Of a DNA stretch of 64,000 nt, positions 46,248-56,944 are shown piece by piece. Source of the DNA: Burkholderia sp. Leaf177 (GTDB lineage Bacteria; Pseudomonadota; Gammaproteobacteria; Burkholderiales; Burkholderiaceae); the NCBI RefSeq assembly GCF_001424345.1, contig NZ_LMPF01000006.1:22907-86906 (forward strand). The letters are read 5' to 3'. The notes beneath the pieces were generated by a model. It saw only the letters and a program-made list of their open reading frames with translations. It was not told the origin of the DNA and made no database searches. The position numbers and the translations under genes are program-made. Numbering within the stretch: the first letter of the stretch is position 1; the number at the start of each line of letters is the position of its first letter.

Positions 46248-46658
46248 TCAGTGACGATGTCCGCCGGACGCTTTCGGCGTCATCGGCGTGTCGCGATCAA
46301 CGCCCGCCATTTCCAGCTTGGCCAGGTACTGCGCCCACAACTCCTCCTGACGCACCGCGAGGTCGTGCAGGATGTCCCACGAGTAGATGCCGGTGTTGTG
46401 GCCATCGGAGAAATTGAGTTGCAAAGCGTAATGGCCAACGGGATCGACCGAAATTATCGAAACATCGCGCTTGCCCGTTTGCAGCGTTTCCTGCCCCGGC
46501 CCGTGTCCCTGAACTTCCGCCGAGGGCGAATATACGCGCAATAGCTCGAACGGTACGCGATACGTCTGATCGTTGCCGTATTGCAGCTCGAGCGCGCGCG
46601 TCTTGGAATGCACGACGATGCCAGTCGGAATCGGCGTTTGTTTGGTGAGTCCGCTCAT
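46248..46658 (-). CDS. DUF971 family protein
   Basis: A 136-residue protein related to the N-terminal domain of gamma-butyrobetaine hydroxylase (DUF971). Key blocks are ALELQYGNDQTYRVPFELLRVYSPSAEVQGHG and VDPVGHYALQLNFSDGHNTGIYSWDILHDL. Function is unknown; conservation next to ubiE is common in betaproteobacteria and members have been tied to Fe-S biology. The C-terminus is His-rich (GGHRH). Between the HIT gene (26 bp) and ubiE (94 bp). Confidence 0.87.
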   Translation of the reverse strand: MSGLTKQTPIPTGIVVHSKTRALELQYGNDQTYRVPFELLRVYSPSAEVQGHGPGQETLQTGKRDVSIISVDPVGHYALQLNFSDGHNTGIYSWDILHDLAVRQEELWAQYLAKLEMAGVDRDTPMTPKASGGHRH

Positions 46659-46684
46659 GTCGAGCCTTTATGAAGAGTCTGGGC

Positions 46685-47116
46685 TTATGACCCGAAAGCC
46701 GCCGCCATTTCGCTGCGAACCGCTTCCCGCAGCAACGTGGCCTGGGCGCGCCGGTTCGACAACAGCACCTGCGAGACCGTGCGCTGGCGTGGCGCCCAGA
46801 TGGGCAAGGGGAACCGGGAATCGTTGGAATGGCGCGGAATGACGTGCCAATGGACGTGCGGGACCTGGTTGCCGAGGCTCGCCAGATTCACCTTTGCGGG
46901 CGCGATGACACGCCGGATCGCACGCTCGACGCCATTCACCGCCAGCATCAGCTTCGCGCGGTCGGCATCGTTCAGGTCGGACATCTCGGCTACGTGCGCG
47001 GTCCAGATCACGCGGCAAAAGCCCGGCCAGTCGGGCTCGTCGGCGAGGACAACGCGCAGCGCGTCGTCCGACCACAAGACTTCGCCGCCGTCTTCACGGC
47101 AAAAGACACAGTCCAT
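46685..47116 (-). CDS. HIT family nucleotide-binding hydrolase
   Basis: A 143-residue histidine-triad protein. The HVHWHVIPR motif spans residues 87-95 with His87, His89 and His91; the N-terminal CVFC pair may bind zinc. This is an Hit-like protein of the HINT/Fhit type, hydrolysing adenosine phosphoramidates or dinucleotides; substrate is not defined. It follows the large oxidoreductase by 36 bp and precedes DUF971 by 26 bp. Confidence 0.88.
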   Translation of the reverse strand: MDCVFCREDGGEVLWSDDALRVVLADEPDWPGFCRVIWTAHVAEMSDLNDADRAKLMLAVNGVERAIRRVIAPAKVNLASLGNQVPHVHWHVIPRHSNDSRFPLPIWAPRQRTVSQVLLSNRRAQATLLREAVRSEMAAAFGS

Positions 47117-47152
47117 CGTTTTCCTCTAGCGAAACTTGACCCCGGTCCGCTA

Positions 47153-50100
47153 TTACACCAGCACGCGCTCGATCCCGCCATCATTGGCACGTGCGACGTA
47201 ATCTTCCATCCAGCTCGCGCCGAGCACCTTGCGGGCGATTTCCACGACGATGTAATCCGCCTCGATATTCGCGTCCTCGTTGTACCGCGACAAACCTTGC
47301 AGGCACGACGGGCAACTGGTGAGAATCTTGACGTCGGTTCCGGTGGATAACGCGCCGTCCCCTGCTTTTAGCACTGAACCCGGCGCAGCACCCGCCGTTC
47401 CTGCAGACGCGTTCGCCAGATTGATGCCGTTCGCGCCGGCTTCGGCCACGAGCGGAATGTCGCGCAACTTCGCCGCGCCCTTGCGGATTTCCTCTTCCTT
47501 GCGGAATCGGACTTGCGTGGAAATGTCCGGACGCGTCACGGCGAGCGTGCCGGATTCGCCGCAGCATCGATCGTTCTTCTCGATCTTGTAGCCGTCGTTC
47601 GCCGATCCCATGATGTCGTTGACCAGCTTGACCGGGTCCATAGTCTTGATCGGCGAGTGACACGGGTCGTGATACATGTAGCGCGTGCCGCTCACGCCTT
47701 CCAGCTTGATGTTCTTTTCGAGCAGGAATTCGTGGATATCGATGATCCGGCAGCCCGGGAAGATCTTCTCGAATTCGTATCCGGCGAGCTGGTCATAGCA
47801 CGTTCCGCACGACACCACGACGGTCTTGATATCGAGGTAATTCAGCGTATTGGCCACGCGATGGAACAGCACGCGGTTATCCGTGACGATTTTTTCGGCT
47901 TTATCGAATTGTCCGGAACCGCGTTGCGGATAACCGCAGCAGAGGTAACCCGGCGGCAAAACGGTTTGCACGCCCGCTTCCCACAGCATGGCTTGCGTCG
48001 CGAGACCGACTTGCGAGAACAAGCGCTCGGAACCGCAGCCTGGGAAATAGAACACGGCTTCCGTATCCGACGTGGTCGTTTTCGGATTGCGGATGATCGG
48101 GACAATCTTGTTGTCCTCGATATCCAGCAGCGCCCGCGCCGTTTTCTTCGGCAGATTGCCGGGCATCTTCTTGTTCATGAAGTGGATGACCTGCTGCGTC
48201 ACCGCCGGCTTGCCGACCGTTGCCGGTGGTTTCGCCGTCTGCTTCTTCGCGAACTTTTTCAGCACGTCATTGCCGAGACGCTGCGCCTTGTAACCGACGC
48301 CCATCATGGCCGTGCGGGCGAGGTTGATGGTTTGCGGGTTTGTGGCGTTCAGGAAGAACATGCCGGCCGCGTTGCCGGCGTTGAACTTCTTTTTGCCCAT
48401 CTTGCGCAACAGGTTGCGCATGTTCATGGTGACATCGCCGAAATCGATCTTCACCGGGCACGGCGTGACGCACTTGTGGCAGACGGTGCAGTGATCGGCG
48501 ACGTCGTTGAATTCGTCCCAATGCTTGATCGATACCCCGCGGCGCGTCTGCTCTTCATACAGGAACGCCTCGACCAGCAAGGACGTAGCCAGAATCTTGT
48601 TGCGCGGGCTGTAAAGCAGATTGGCGCGCGGTACGTGCGTGGCGCAAACCGGCTTGCACTTGCCGCAACGCAGGCAATCCTTGATGGAATCGGCGATTGC
48701 GCCAATATCCGATTGCTGCATGATCAGCGATTCATATCCCATCAAGCCGAAGCTTGGCGTATAGGCGTTGCGCAGATCGGCGCCGGCGAGCAACTTGCCG
48801 GCGTTGAAACGGCCATTCGGATCGACGCGCTGTTTATATGCGCGGAATTCGCCGATCTCGTCTTCCGTCAGGAATTCCAGCTTCGTGATGCCGATGCCGT
48901 GCTCGCCCGAAATCACGCCGTCCAGATCGCGCGCGAGCTTCATGATGCGCGCGACCGCGACGTGCGCGTCCTGCAGCATCTCGTAGTTGTCGGAGTTGAC
49001 GGGGATGTTCGTGTGGACGTTGCCGTCGCCAGCGTGCATGTGGAGCGCGACGAACACGCGGCCGCGCAGCACCGTCTTGTGGATGTTCTGCGCTTCTTCG
49101 AGGATGGGCTTGAACTCGCCGCCATTGAAGATATGGCGCAATTCCGCGCGGATTTCCTGCTTCCAGGAAACGCGGATGGTGCGGTCCTGGGCGACATCGA
49201 ATACGCGAATGCCTTCTTGCGAATCCACCCGATCCGCGAGTTTTTCGGCGAGACTTTCATAGCCGACCTGAACCAGATAATGCTGTGCTTCACGCAACGG
49301 CATATCCAGCTTTTCACCAACGAACGTCCAACGCTCACGCACGCGCTTGAGCAGATCGAGCGCATGCTGCACGCGATCTTCCAGCAATTCGGCGCTCGGA
49401 ATTTCATTGGCGTCGTCGCTCTTACCGAGCGGCAGTTTGCCGGCCTTGAAGAAAGTTTCGAGCGCGTCGACCAGTTGCAGCTTGTTCTTGATCGACAACT
49501 CGATATTGATCCGCTCGATCCCGTCCGTGTACTCGCCCATGCGATTGAGCGGAATCACGACGTCTTCGTTGATCTTGAACGCGTTCGTATGCTTGGCGAT
49601 GGCCGCCGTTCGCGAACGATCCAGCCAGAACCGCTTGCGCGCTTCGGCGTTCACCGCCACAAACCCTTCGCCGCTCTTGCCGTTCGCCATGCGCACGACT
49701 TCGGAGGTGGCCTGGGCCACGGCATCCGGATCGTTCCCGACGATATCGCCAATCAGTACCATCTTCGGAAACGCATTGCGCTTGCTTTTGGTCGCGTAAC
49801 CGACGGCGCGCAGATAACGTTCATCGAGATGTTCGAGGCCCGCGAGAATCGCGCCGCCCTGCTTCGACGTCTCGAACAAATAATCCTTGATCTCCACGAT
49901 GCTTGGAATTGCATCGCGCGCCTGGCCGAAAAATTCGAGGCAAACGGTGCGCGTGTGCGCGGGCATCTTGTGCAGGATCCATCGTGCGGATGTGATCAGC
50001 CCGTCGCAACCTTCCTTCTGCACGCCAGGCAGCCCGGACAAGAACTTGTCCGTCACGTCCTTGCCGAGCCCTTCCTTGCGGAACTTCGCGCCGGAAATAT

Positions 50101-51244
50101 CGAGTGATTCCGTGCGCAGCAATTTCTCGCCGGGCGCGCGCGAACCGTCGAACCAGTCGAGGCGGAAACGCGCTACGGGAATGTCGTGGATCTTGCCGAG
50201 GTTGTGATCGAGACGCGTGATTTCGAGCCAGTTGCCTTCCGGATCGACCATGCGCCACCACGCGAGGTTATCCAGCGCCGTGCCCCACAGGACGGCCTTC
50301 TTGCCGCCGGCGTTCATCGCGACATTGCCGCCTACGCAGGATGCATCGAGCGATGTCGGGTCAACGGCGAACACGAAACCGGCCTGTTCGGCGGCTTCGG
50401 TCACGCGACGCGTCACCACGCCCGCGCCCGAGAAAATGGTCGCGACACGGCCATCCACGCCCGGCAAATCCGTCATCTCGACTGGGCCGAGTTGCTCCAG
50501 TTTTTCGGTATTGATGACGGCCGCGAAAGGCGTCAGCGGAATTGCGCCGCCGGTGTAACCGGTGCCGCCTCCGCGCGGAATCACGGTCAGTCCGAGTTCG
50601 AAGCACGCCTTGATCAGCCCCGCGATTTCGGCTTCCGTGTCCGGCGTGAGCACGACGAACGGATATTCGACGCGCCAGTCGGTGGCGTCGGTCACATGGG
50701 ACACGCGCGACAGGCCGTCGAACTTGATGTTGTCTTTTTCGGTGACCTTGCTGAATACCTTCGATGCCTTCTTGCGCAAGTCGTAAGTCTGCTCGAACTC
50801 CTTCTTGAAGTCCTCGACCGCGCGACATGCAGCGCTGATCAGCAACTCCACGCGCGTGGCGCGGTCGCGCCCGGCATCGTCCTGATGTTGCGAAAGATCG
50901 GCTTTGCGACGCTTTTCGATATCGCCCAAACGATGATTCAGCGCCTCGACCAGCAATGCGCGGCGTTTGGGGTTATCGAGCAGATCGTCCTGCAGATAAG
51001 GATTGCGGCGCACCACCCAGATGTCGCCCAGCACTTCGTAGAGCATGCGCGCCGAGCGGCCCGTGCGGCGTTCGCTGCGCAAATGCGCGAGCGCGGCCCA
51101 CGCTTCTTCGCCGAGCAGACGGATCACGATTTCGCGATCGGAAAACGACGTGTAGTTATAGGGAATTTCGCGCAGGCGCGGCTCGGTATCGAGAGCCACG
51201 GCATGCGCGGCGCCGTTCGGATCGAAGGCTTGTGGTGCGTTCAT
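47153..51244 (-). CDS. DUF3683 FAD-linked oxidase with Fe-S and CCG domains
   Basis: A 1363-residue multi-domain oxidoreductase. In order: an N-terminal DUF3683 domain (about 20-190), a PCMH-type FAD-binding domain ([16 protein letters not shown] near 225), the FAD-oxidase C-terminal domain ([16 protein letters not shown], with EHGIGITK), two 4Fe-4S motifs ([11 protein letters not shown] near 856 and [11 protein letters not shown] near 918), then CCG domains ([10 protein letters not shown] near 1103, DPCHSP, CCGESGT near 1228, CPSCLQG near 1314). This resembles YdiJ-type D-2-hydroxyacid dehydrogenases (D-lactate, D-2-hydroxyglutarate) plus the extra front domain. The substrate is unknown. It begins a leftward run ending in the ubi genes. 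Confidence 0.88.
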   Translation of the reverse strand: MNAPQAFDPNGAAHAVALDTEPRLREIPYNYTSFSDREIVIRLLGEEAWAALAHLRSERRTGRSARMLYEVLGDIWVVRRNPYLQDDLLDNPKRRALLVEALNHRLGDIEKRRKADLSQHQDDAGRDRATRVELLISAACRAVEDFKKEFEQTYDLRKKASKVFSKVTEKDNIKFDGLSRVSHVTDATDWRVEYPFVVLTPDTEAEIAGLIKACFELGLTVIPRGGGTGYTGGAIPLTPFAAVINTEKLEQLGPVEMTDLPGVDGRVATIFSGAGVVTRRVTEAAEQAGFVFAVDPTSLDASCVGGNVAMNAGGKKAVLWGTALDNLAWWRMVDPEGNWLEITRLDHNLGKIHDIPVARFRLDWFDGSRAPGEKLLRTESLDISGAKFRKEGLGKDVTDKFLSGLPGVQKEGCDGLITSARWILHKMPAHTRTVCLEFFGQARDAIPSIVEIKDYLFETSKQGGAILAGLEHLDERYLRAVGYATKSKRNAFPKMVLIGDIVGNDPDAVAQATSEVVRMANGKSGEGFVAVNAEARKRFWLDRSRTAAIAKHTNAFKINEDVVIPLNRMGEYTDGIERINIELSIKNKLQLVDALETFFKAGKLPLGKSDDANEIPSAELLEDRVQHALDLLKRVRERWTFVGEKLDMPLREAQHYLVQVGYESLAEKLADRVDSQEGIRVFDVAQDRTIRVSWKQEIRAELRHIFNGGEFKPILEEAQNIHKTVLRGRVFVALHMHAGDGNVHTNIPVNSDNYEMLQDAHVAVARIMKLARDLDGVISGEHGIGITKLEFLTEDEIGEFRAYKQRVDPNGRFNAGKLLAGADLRNAYTPSFGLMGYESLIMQQSDIGAIADSIKDCLRCGKCKPVCATHVPRANLLYSPRNKILATSLLVEAFLYEEQTRRGVSIKHWDEFNDVADHCTVCHKCVTPCPVKIDFGDVTMNMRNLLRKMGKKKFNAGNAAGMFFLNATNPQTINLARTAMMGVGYKAQRLGNDVLKKFAKKQTAKPPATVGKPAVTQQVIHFMNKKMPGNLPKKTARALLDIEDNKIVPIIRNPKTTTSDTEAVFYFPGCGSERLFSQVGLATQAMLWEAGVQTVLPPGYLCCGYPQRGSGQFDKAEKIVTDNRVLFHRVANTLNYLDIKTVVVSCGTCYDQLAGYEFEKIFPGCRIIDIHEFLLEKNIKLEGVSGTRYMYHDPCHSPIKTMDPVKLVNDIMGSANDGYKIEKNDRCCGESGTLAVTRPDISTQVRFRKEEEIRKGAAKLRDIPLVAEAGANGINLANASAGTAGAAPGSVLKAGDGALSTGTDVKILTSCPSCLQGLSRYNEDANIEADYIVVEIARKVLGASWMEDYVARANDGGIERVLV

Positions 51245-51762
51245 ATTCGACAGTTCGGTGGGCCGGCGCTCGCGCTGTTTGATGCAAAAGCAGCGATATA
51301 ACCGGCATTGCGCGGGGAAGCGCAGTTTTCGAGTGAAACTTTTTTAGTGAAGGTGCTCGCCGGCGGAGATTACGAGCGAAGCAAATCCTTCGAAAGTACC
51401 GGAAATCACGACCACGATCGCGCATGTGATTGCAGAGCCGCCCGGGTCGTGCGGCACAGCGCGCTGCACTCGGGTCGAGCGTCGCGGGGAACATGCGTCA
51501 AGAGGCCGATCCGGCTGCGCCGTTGCATCTTCCGATCCTGTATCGAAAAGCGGATTCTAACCTATCGCGATATTCGCCGTTCGCACTCGCTAGCGGGTTA
51601 AACGGCTTAAAGCTTGTTCATTTTCGACGGAGATTTGAGCGTTTTGGCAGCAAGAGTCGGGCGGCCGCGAAGAACCCACTCAAGCGCCAGCGCGAACCCC
51701 ATCGGCTATTATTGATACTTTCGCTCAAAAATGGCGCGCAACGCCGCGCGAACGGCTCCGGA
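51245..51762. other. Divergent intergenic region before ilvA
   Basis: This 518-bp stretch holds the promoters of the large oxidoreductase (leftward) and ilvA (rightward). A minus-strand TATATC-like box is near 51296 and a plus-strand TATTAT near 51707. An open frame continues upstream of ilvA but has no homology-like character. I see no convincing leader peptide rich in branched-chain codons, no riboswitch and no terminator. Confidence 0.4.
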
Positions 51763-53286
51763 ATGACCCACCCTGATTACCTCAAGAAAGTTCTGACCGC
51801 GCGCGTCTACGACGTCGCCCGCGAAAGCGAACTCGAACCTGCCCGCAATTTGTCCGCGCGACTGCACAACTCGGTGTACCTCAAGCGCGAAGACAACCAG
51901 CCGGTGTTCTCGTTCAAGATTCGCGGCGCGTACAACAAAATGGTCCACCTTCCCGCCGACGTCCTCGCCCGCGGCGTAATCACGGCATCGGCTGGAAACC
52001 ACGCTCAGGGCGTTGCGTATTCGGCCACGCGCCTCGGCTGCAAGGCTGTGATCGTCGTGCCGGTAACTACGCCGCAAGTGAAAATCGATGCCATGCGCGC
52101 GTTCGGCGGCCCGACTGTGGAAGTCGTCCAGCACGGCGAGTCGTATAGCGACGCCTACGGCCACGCCGTCAAGCTGCAAGAAGAACGCGGCCTGACCTTC
52201 GTGCATCCGTTCGATGACCCCGACGTCATTGCCGGCCAGGGCACCGTCGCCATGGAAATCCTGCGCCAGCATCAAGGCCCGATCCACGCCATCTTCGTCC
52301 CCATCGGCGGCGGCGGACTTGCGGCGGGCGTGGCGGCATACGTGAAAGCGGTGCGCCCGGAGATCCGCGTGATCGGCGTGCAATCCATCGACTCGTGCGC
52401 GATGAAACAATCCATCGCCGCCGGAGAGCGCCTCACGTTGACCGAAGTCGGCTTGTTCGCGGACGGCACGGCGGTGAAACTCGTCGGCGAAGAGACATTC
52501 CGGATCTGTCGCGAGTTGCTCGACGAAGTCGTCACGGTCGATACCGACGCACTTTGCGCCGCCATCAAGGACGTATTCCAGGACACGCGCAGCGTGCTGG
52601 AACCGTCGGGCGCGCTGGCGGTTGCGGGCGCGAAGCTCTACGCCGAGCGCGAAGCGCTGGAGGCGAAGACGCTCGTTGCCATCACGTCCGGCGCGAACAT
52701 GAATTTCGACCGCATGCGGTTTGTCGCGGAACGGGCAGAGGTCGGTGAAGCGCGCGAAGCCGTGTTCGCCGTGACCATCCCCGAAGAACGCGGCAGTTTC
52801 CGGCGCTTCTGCGAACTGGTCGGAACGCGCAGCGTGACGGAGTTCAACTACCGGATCGCAGATTCGAACGCGGCGCATATTTTCGTCGGCGTGCAGATCA
52901 AGACGCGCAATGAAGCCGTGCAGATGGCGAATGCGTTTATAGAACACGGATTTGCTACGGTCGATCTCAGTCACGACGAACTCTCGAAACAACATATTCG
53001 CTACATGGTCGGCGGTCATTCGCCGCTCGCGCAAGACGAACGCCTGCTGCGTTTCGAATTTCCGGAACGTCCGGGCGCGCTGATGAAATTCCTTTCGTCG
53101 ATGGCGCCAAACTGGAATATCAGCCTGTTCCATTACCGGAACCAGGGCGCGGACACGAGCTCGATCCTCGTCGGCATCCAGGTTCCGCAATCGGATAACG
53201 CTTCGTTCGGACAATTCCTCGCGACGCTGGGTTATCAGTGGTGGGACGAAGGCGCGAACCCGGTCTACAAGCTTTTCCTGGCCTGA
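51763..53286 (+). CDS. ilvA: Threonine ammonia-lyase (biosynthetic threonine deaminase)
   Basis: Makes 2-oxobutanoate from threonine, the first step of isoleucine synthesis, via 2-aminocrotonate. The 507-residue protein has the PLP lysine in FSFKIRGAYNKM, the GNHAQGVAYSA and PIGGGGLAAGVAAYV phosphate loops, and two C-terminal ACT-like regulatory domains (VFAVTIPEERGSFRRFCELVG and LLRFEFPERPGALMKFLSSM) that mediate isoleucine inhibition. The ATG at 51763 with CCGGA is preferred. It leads the run ilvA - 5'-nucleotidase - queF, 7 bp ahead of the second gene. Confidence 0.96.
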   Translation: MTHPDYLKKVLTARVYDVARESELEPARNLSARLHNSVYLKREDNQPVFSFKIRGAYNKMVHLPADVLARGVITASAGNHAQGVAYSATRLGCKAVIVVPVTTPQVKIDAMRAFGGPTVEVVQHGESYSDAYGHAVKLQEERGLTFVHPFDDPDVIAGQGTVAMEILRQHQGPIHAIFVPIGGGGLAAGVAAYVKAVRPEIRVIGVQSIDSCAMKQSIAAGERLTLTEVGLFADGTAVKLVGEETFRICRELLDEVVTVDTDALCAAIKDVFQDTRSVLEPSGALAVAGAKLYAEREALEAKTLVAITSGANMNFDRMRFVAERAEVGEAREAVFAVTIPEERGSFRRFCELVGTRSVTEFNYRIADSNAAHIFVGVQIKTRNEAVQMANAFIEHGFATVDLSHDELSKQHIRYMVGGHSPLAQDERLLRFEFPERPGALMKFLSSMAPNWNISLFHYRNQGADTSSILVGIQVPQSDNASFGQFLATLGYQWWDEGANPVYKLFLA

Positions 53287-53293
53287 CGCGCGC

Positions 53294-54199
53294 ATGGCCT
53301 TCACGCTCGCCGAGAAGCTGGTGGTCGCGATCTCTTCGCGTGCGTTGTTCGATTTCGAAGAGGAAAACGAGGTCTACGAATCCGGCGATCTGCGCGATTA
53401 CGAGGCGTTGCAACGTTCGCGGCTCAACGTTCCGGCGAAACCGGGCATCGCGTTTTCGTTGATCGAGAAACTGCTCGCGCTGAATGTGGACGGCGAACGG
53501 CGGGTGGAAGTTGTGATTTTGTCGCGCAGCGATCCCATCAGCGGCTTGCGCGCGTTCAGTTCGTGCAAGGAACATGGCCTCGCGATCGAGCGCGGCGTTT
53601 TCACGCGCGGCGAGTCGCCATTCAGATACCTCGAACCGTTTCGCGCGTCGTTGTTTTTATCGGCGAATCCGGTCGATGTCCGCGATGCCATCGCAGCCGG
53701 TTTTCCCGCCGCGACCGTCGTGCCGCGAGCGCCGCTGGCCGTGAGCCGGTATCCTGACGAAATCCGGATTGCCTTCGACGGCGATGCGGTGCTTTTCTCC
53801 GACGAAGCCGAGCAAGTGTTTCAGGCGCAAGGTTTGCCCGCGTTTGTTGAACACGAAGTCGGCAAGAAAGACCTGGCTTTGGCAAACGGTCCGTTGAAGC
53901 CGTTGCTTGAAGCGCTTCACAAACTGCAAAAGCTCAGTCACGAAGCCACGCGAATGCGCATCCGCACGGCGCTTGTCACCGCGCGATCGGCGCCCGCGCA
54001 CGAGCGCGCAATCCGTACACTGATGGCATGGAACATCGAAATCGACGAAGCGATGTTCCTCGGTGGATTGGACAAGGGCCCGTTTCTGGCCGAGTTCGAA
54101 CCCGACTTTTTCTTCGACGATCAAATCGGCCATATTGAATCGGCCCGTGTCGTCACAGCGACCGGGCATGTTCCGAATGGCATAGCGAATGCATCATGA
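53294..54199 (+). CDS. 5'-nucleotidase, cytosolic type I (cN-I/NT5C1-like)
   Basis: A 301-residue HAD-type nucleotidase strongly resembling animal cN-I: an N-terminal [20 protein letters not shown], the [12 protein letters not shown] segment [14 protein letters not shown], the catalytic DxD in [17 protein letters not shown], a [16 protein letters not shown] helix, [20 protein letters not shown] and the C-terminal [11 protein letters not shown]. cN-I removes phosphate from AMP and other nucleoside monophosphates. The start overlaps no promoter: it lies 7 bp after ilvA and its stop overlaps queF by ATGA. The natural substrate in bacteria is unknown. Confidence 0.88.
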   Translation: MAFTLAEKLVVAISSRALFDFEEENEVYESGDLRDYEALQRSRLNVPAKPGIAFSLIEKLLALNVDGERRVEVVILSRSDPISGLRAFSSCKEHGLAIERGVFTRGESPFRYLEPFRASLFLSANPVDVRDAIAAGFPAATVVPRAPLAVSRYPDEIRIAFDGDAVLFSDEAEQVFQAQGLPAFVEHEVGKKDLALANGPLKPLLEALHKLQKLSHEATRMRIRTALVTARSAPAHERAIRTLMAWNIEIDEAMFLGGLDKGPFLAEFEPDFFFDDQIGHIESARVVTATGHVPNGIANAS

Positions 54200-55023
54200 C
54201 GCCTGAACAATCTCCCCTTGGCAAGCCGGTCCAGTACCGCGAACAATACGATCCGGCGCTGCTTTTTCCCATCGACCGCGCTTCGGGGCGCGCGACGATC
54301 GGACTAACCGCGCAACTGCCGTTCTTCGGCACCGATATCTGGAATGGCTACGAGCTTTCGTGGCTCAATCGCAAGGGCAAACCGCAGATTGCGGTGGCGA
54401 CGTTCATCGTGCCGGCGGATTCGCCGAATATCGTGGAGTCTAAGTCGTTCAAGCTGTATCTGGGATCGTTTTCGCAGACGGCTTTTGATTCCATCGACGA
54501 AGTTCGCGCCGCGATTCGCAAGGACGTTTCGGCCATTTGCGGCGCGAACGTTTCGGTTCAGCTTGTTTCGCCTTATGAATTTGGCGTGAAGCTGAAGATG
54601 GAAGAGTTCGAGGGTTTGTCGCTGGACCGGCTGGATCTGGATGCGGACATTTATACGCCCGATCCTTCGTTGTTGAGCGCGTCGTTTGGTGAATCGCCCA
54701 TTGATGAAACCGTGTTCTCGAATCTGCTTAAATCGAATTGTCCGGTGACCGGCCAGCCGGATTGGGGCAGTGTGCAGATTCGTTATGTGGGCGCGCCGAT
54801 CGATCACGCCGGTTTGCTTCGGTACATCATTTCGTACCGCGAACACACGGGGTTCCACGAGTTATGCGTCGAGAATATTTTCGTGGACGTGATGCGCGAA
54901 TGCAAACCGGAAAGATTGGCGATTTATGCGCGATACACACGGCGCGGCGGACTCGATATCAATCCGTTCCGGACTAACTTCAATTTGCCGATGCCGGATA
55001 ACGCGCGGCTGGCGAGACAATAA
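54196..55023 (+). CDS. queF: NADPH-dependent 7-cyano-7-deazaguanine reductase
   Basis: QueF reduces the nitrile preQ0 to preQ1 in queuosine tRNA modification. The 275-residue protein is of the long (E. coli-type) class. The substrate-binding and catalytic block [12 protein letters not shown] lies near residue 81, the nucleophile Cys182 is in [13 protein letters not shown] and the proton donor Asp189 follows at the usual +7 spacing. The NADPH-binding half is near [13 protein letters not shown]. It overlaps the 5'-nucleotidase gene by ATGA. Other queuosine genes are not in the window. Confidence 0.95.
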   Translation: MTPEQSPLGKPVQYREQYDPALLFPIDRASGRATIGLTAQLPFFGTDIWNGYELSWLNRKGKPQIAVATFIVPADSPNIVESKSFKLYLGSFSQTAFDSIDEVRAAIRKDVSAICGANVSVQLVSPYEFGVKLKMEEFEGLSLDRLDLDADIYTPDPSLLSASFGESPIDETVFSNLLKSNCPVTGQPDWGSVQIRYVGAPIDHAGLLRYIISYREHTGFHELCVENIFVDVMRECKPERLAIYARYTRRGGLDINPFRTNFNLPMPDNARLARQ

Positions 55024-55028
55024 AATAA

Positions 55029-55053
55029 ACGCGCGGGTATAGAACCCGCGCGT
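55029..55053. terminator. Hairpin between queF and ridA
   Basis: A 10-bp perfect stem ACGCGCGGGT/ACCCGCGCGT with a 5-base loop lies between convergent genes. The T-rich side faces ridA on the minus strand (TTTATTTTA). Confidence 0.75.
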
Positions 55054-55060
55054 CAGACCA

Positions 55061-55441
55061 TCACGCTTTTTTATAAGCCACGCAATCCACTTCAACCTTG
55101 CAATCGATCACCATCGATGAAACCACGCAAGCGCGCGCCGGCGGGTGTTCGCCGAAGTATTCCTTGAACACTTTGTTGAACGATGCAAAGTCGCGCGGAT
55201 CATCGAGCCATACGCCGCATCGCACGACATGTTCCGCGCCGTATCCCGCTTCCTTCAAAATGGCGAATACGTTCTGAATTGCTTTATGCGATTGCGCAAC
55301 GATTCCGCCTTCAATGACTTCGCCGTTTTCCATCGGCGTCTGGCCTGAAACAAACAGCCAGCCATCCGCTTCAACAGCACGCGAAAACGGCATTACCGCG
55401 CCGCCTTGTCCTTTACCGCCTTCCACGCCATATCGTTTCAT
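55061..55441 (-). CDS. RidA family enamine/imine deaminase
   Basis: A 126-residue RidA/YjgF protein. Members hydrolyse reactive 2-aminoacrylate and related imines left by PLP enzymes; the catalytic arginine region is HPPARACVVSSM near residue 103. The N-terminus (KRYGVEGGKGQGGAVMPFSRAVEADG) and DDPRDFASFNKVFKEYFGE fit a later RidA subgroup rather than the E. coli RidA. It lies 17 bp after the D-aminoacylase gene. In this context it may clear aminoacrylate from D-serine or related substrates. Confidence 0.88.
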   Translation of the reverse strand: MKRYGVEGGKGQGGAVMPFSRAVEADGWLFVSGQTPMENGEVIEGGIVAQSHKAIQNVFAILKEAGYGAEHVVRCGVWLDDPRDFASFNKVFKEYFGEHPPARACVVSSMVIDCKVEVDCVAYKKA

Positions 55442-55458
55442 TTTGAATATCCTCTAAG

Positions 55459-56943
55459 TTAAAAATGTCCAGCCGTGTCGAGTTTCGAAGCCTCGCCACG
55501 CGCCACAAAACGTCCCGCCCGTAATCCCGTCACGGCGCCATCCAGATACGACAACGCGCCATTCACCCAGACTGCATCGATACCATCCGCCGTTTGACGC
55601 GGCTCGGCGAAAGTCGCGGTATCGCGGACTTTATCGGCATCGAAAAGAACGAGGTCCGCGTGATATGCGACCTTCACGAGACCGCGCCCCGGCAGACCAA
55701 ACCGCCGCGCCGATAATCCCGTCATCTTGCGCACCGCCTCCTCCAGCGGCACGAGCGTCGTGTCGCGCGCGTAGTGCCCGAGCACGCGCGGGAACGCGCC
55801 CCACAAACGCGGATGCGGCAACGGATCGTTCGGCAAACCGTCCGAGCCGACCATGGTCGCCGGATGCGACAAGATCCGCCGCACGTCGTCTTCCGACATG
55901 TTGTGATACACCGCGCCGGCAGGCTGCAAGCGCTTGCCCGCCTCCTGCTGCGTGACTTGCCACTCGGCCGCGACCTCGGAAATCAGCTTGCCCGCCATCT
56001 CCGGATGCGGCGTGGACCACGTGATCGTGATGTCGATATCGCCGGTCACCTGCTTCACATCCAGCGTCGATGAACTCCTGTTGTACGGATAACAGTCGCA
56101 TCCCACGGGCTGGCCATCGCGCACTCGGTCGAGCGACTTCAGGACTTCCGTGCTGCGTCCCCAATTCGATGGCCCCGCGCATTTCAGATGCGAGATCACG
56201 ACGGGAACGCGCGCATGTTTTCCAACGCGATACGCCTCGTCCATGGCGTCGAGAATCGCGTCGAATTCAGTGCGCATATGCGTGGTGTACAGCGCGCCGG
56301 CGTTGGCCAAAGGTTCGGCCAGCGCCATCACTTCCTCCGGCGGCGCGCTGAACGCCGAGCCGTATGCAAGACCGCTGCTCAGGCCGAGCGCACCGTGCGC
56401 CAGCGCTTGTTCGAGCTGGGCGCGCATGCCCTCGATTTCATCCGCCGATGCACCCCGATCCAGCCGGTCCATATGGTTGTTACGCAGCGCCGTATGCCCG
56501 ATCAACGCGCCCACGTTCACGGCCGGCCGCGCGTGGTTCACGGCATCGATATACGCGGCGAACGTCGGATATTTGAAGTCGCCCTGGGCGCCCAATAGAT
56601 TCATCGGATCGGGCGGCGCGCCCTTCAATGTCACCGGCGACGCGCTGATGCCGCAATTGCCGACGATCACCGTCGTCACGCCTTGCGAGATTTTCGGCAG
56701 CATTTCCGGCGAGCGGATGACGTGGGTATCGTCGTGCGTATGGACATCGATAAAACCCGGCGCCAGCACGCGCCCTTCCGCCTCGACAACGTTCTCGGCC
56801 GTCCATTGGCCGAGCGCGCCGATCGCCACGATCTGCCCGTCTTTCACCGCCACGTCGCACTGAACGGCAGGCGCGCCCGTTCCGTCGATGACGCGTGCGC
56901 CTTTGATCAGCGTATCGGCGTGTGTTTGCGAATCCAATGCCAT
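55459..56943 (-). CDS. N-acyl-D-amino-acid deacylase (D-aminoacylase)
   Basis: A 494-residue metal-dependent amidohydrolase that removes the acyl group from N-acyl-D-amino acids. The metal motif is FIDVHTHDD (two histidines), with a cysteine ligand in VGNCGISAS and further metal histidines in GALIGHTALR and VVISHLKCAG; NPLA-type segment HPATMVGSDGLP holds the catalytic Asp. The start at 56943 is preceded by GGGAG, with an upstream ATG rejected. It follows rpiR by one base and precedes ridA by 17 bp, and faces the D-amino-acid lyase gene through the shared regulator region. Confidence 0.9.
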   Translation of the reverse strand: MALDSQTHADTLIKGARVIDGTGAPAVQCDVAVKDGQIVAIGALGQWTAENVVEAEGRVLAPGFIDVHTHDDTHVIRSPEMLPKISQGVTTVIVGNCGISASPVTLKGAPPDPMNLLGAQGDFKYPTFAAYIDAVNHARPAVNVGALIGHTALRNNHMDRLDRGASADEIEGMRAQLEQALAHGALGLSSGLAYGSAFSAPPEEVMALAEPLANAGALYTTHMRTEFDAILDAMDEAYRVGKHARVPVVISHLKCAGPSNWGRSTEVLKSLDRVRDGQPVGCDCYPYNRSSSTLDVKQVTGDIDITITWSTPHPEMAGKLISEVAAEWQVTQQEAGKRLQPAGAVYHNMSEDDVRRILSHPATMVGSDGLPNDPLPHPRLWGAFPRVLGHYARDTTLVPLEEAVRKMTGLSARRFGLPGRGLVKVAYHADLVLFDADKVRDTATFAEPRQTADGIDAVWVNGALSYLDGAVTGLRAGRFVARGEASKLDTAGHF

Positions 56944-56944
56944 G

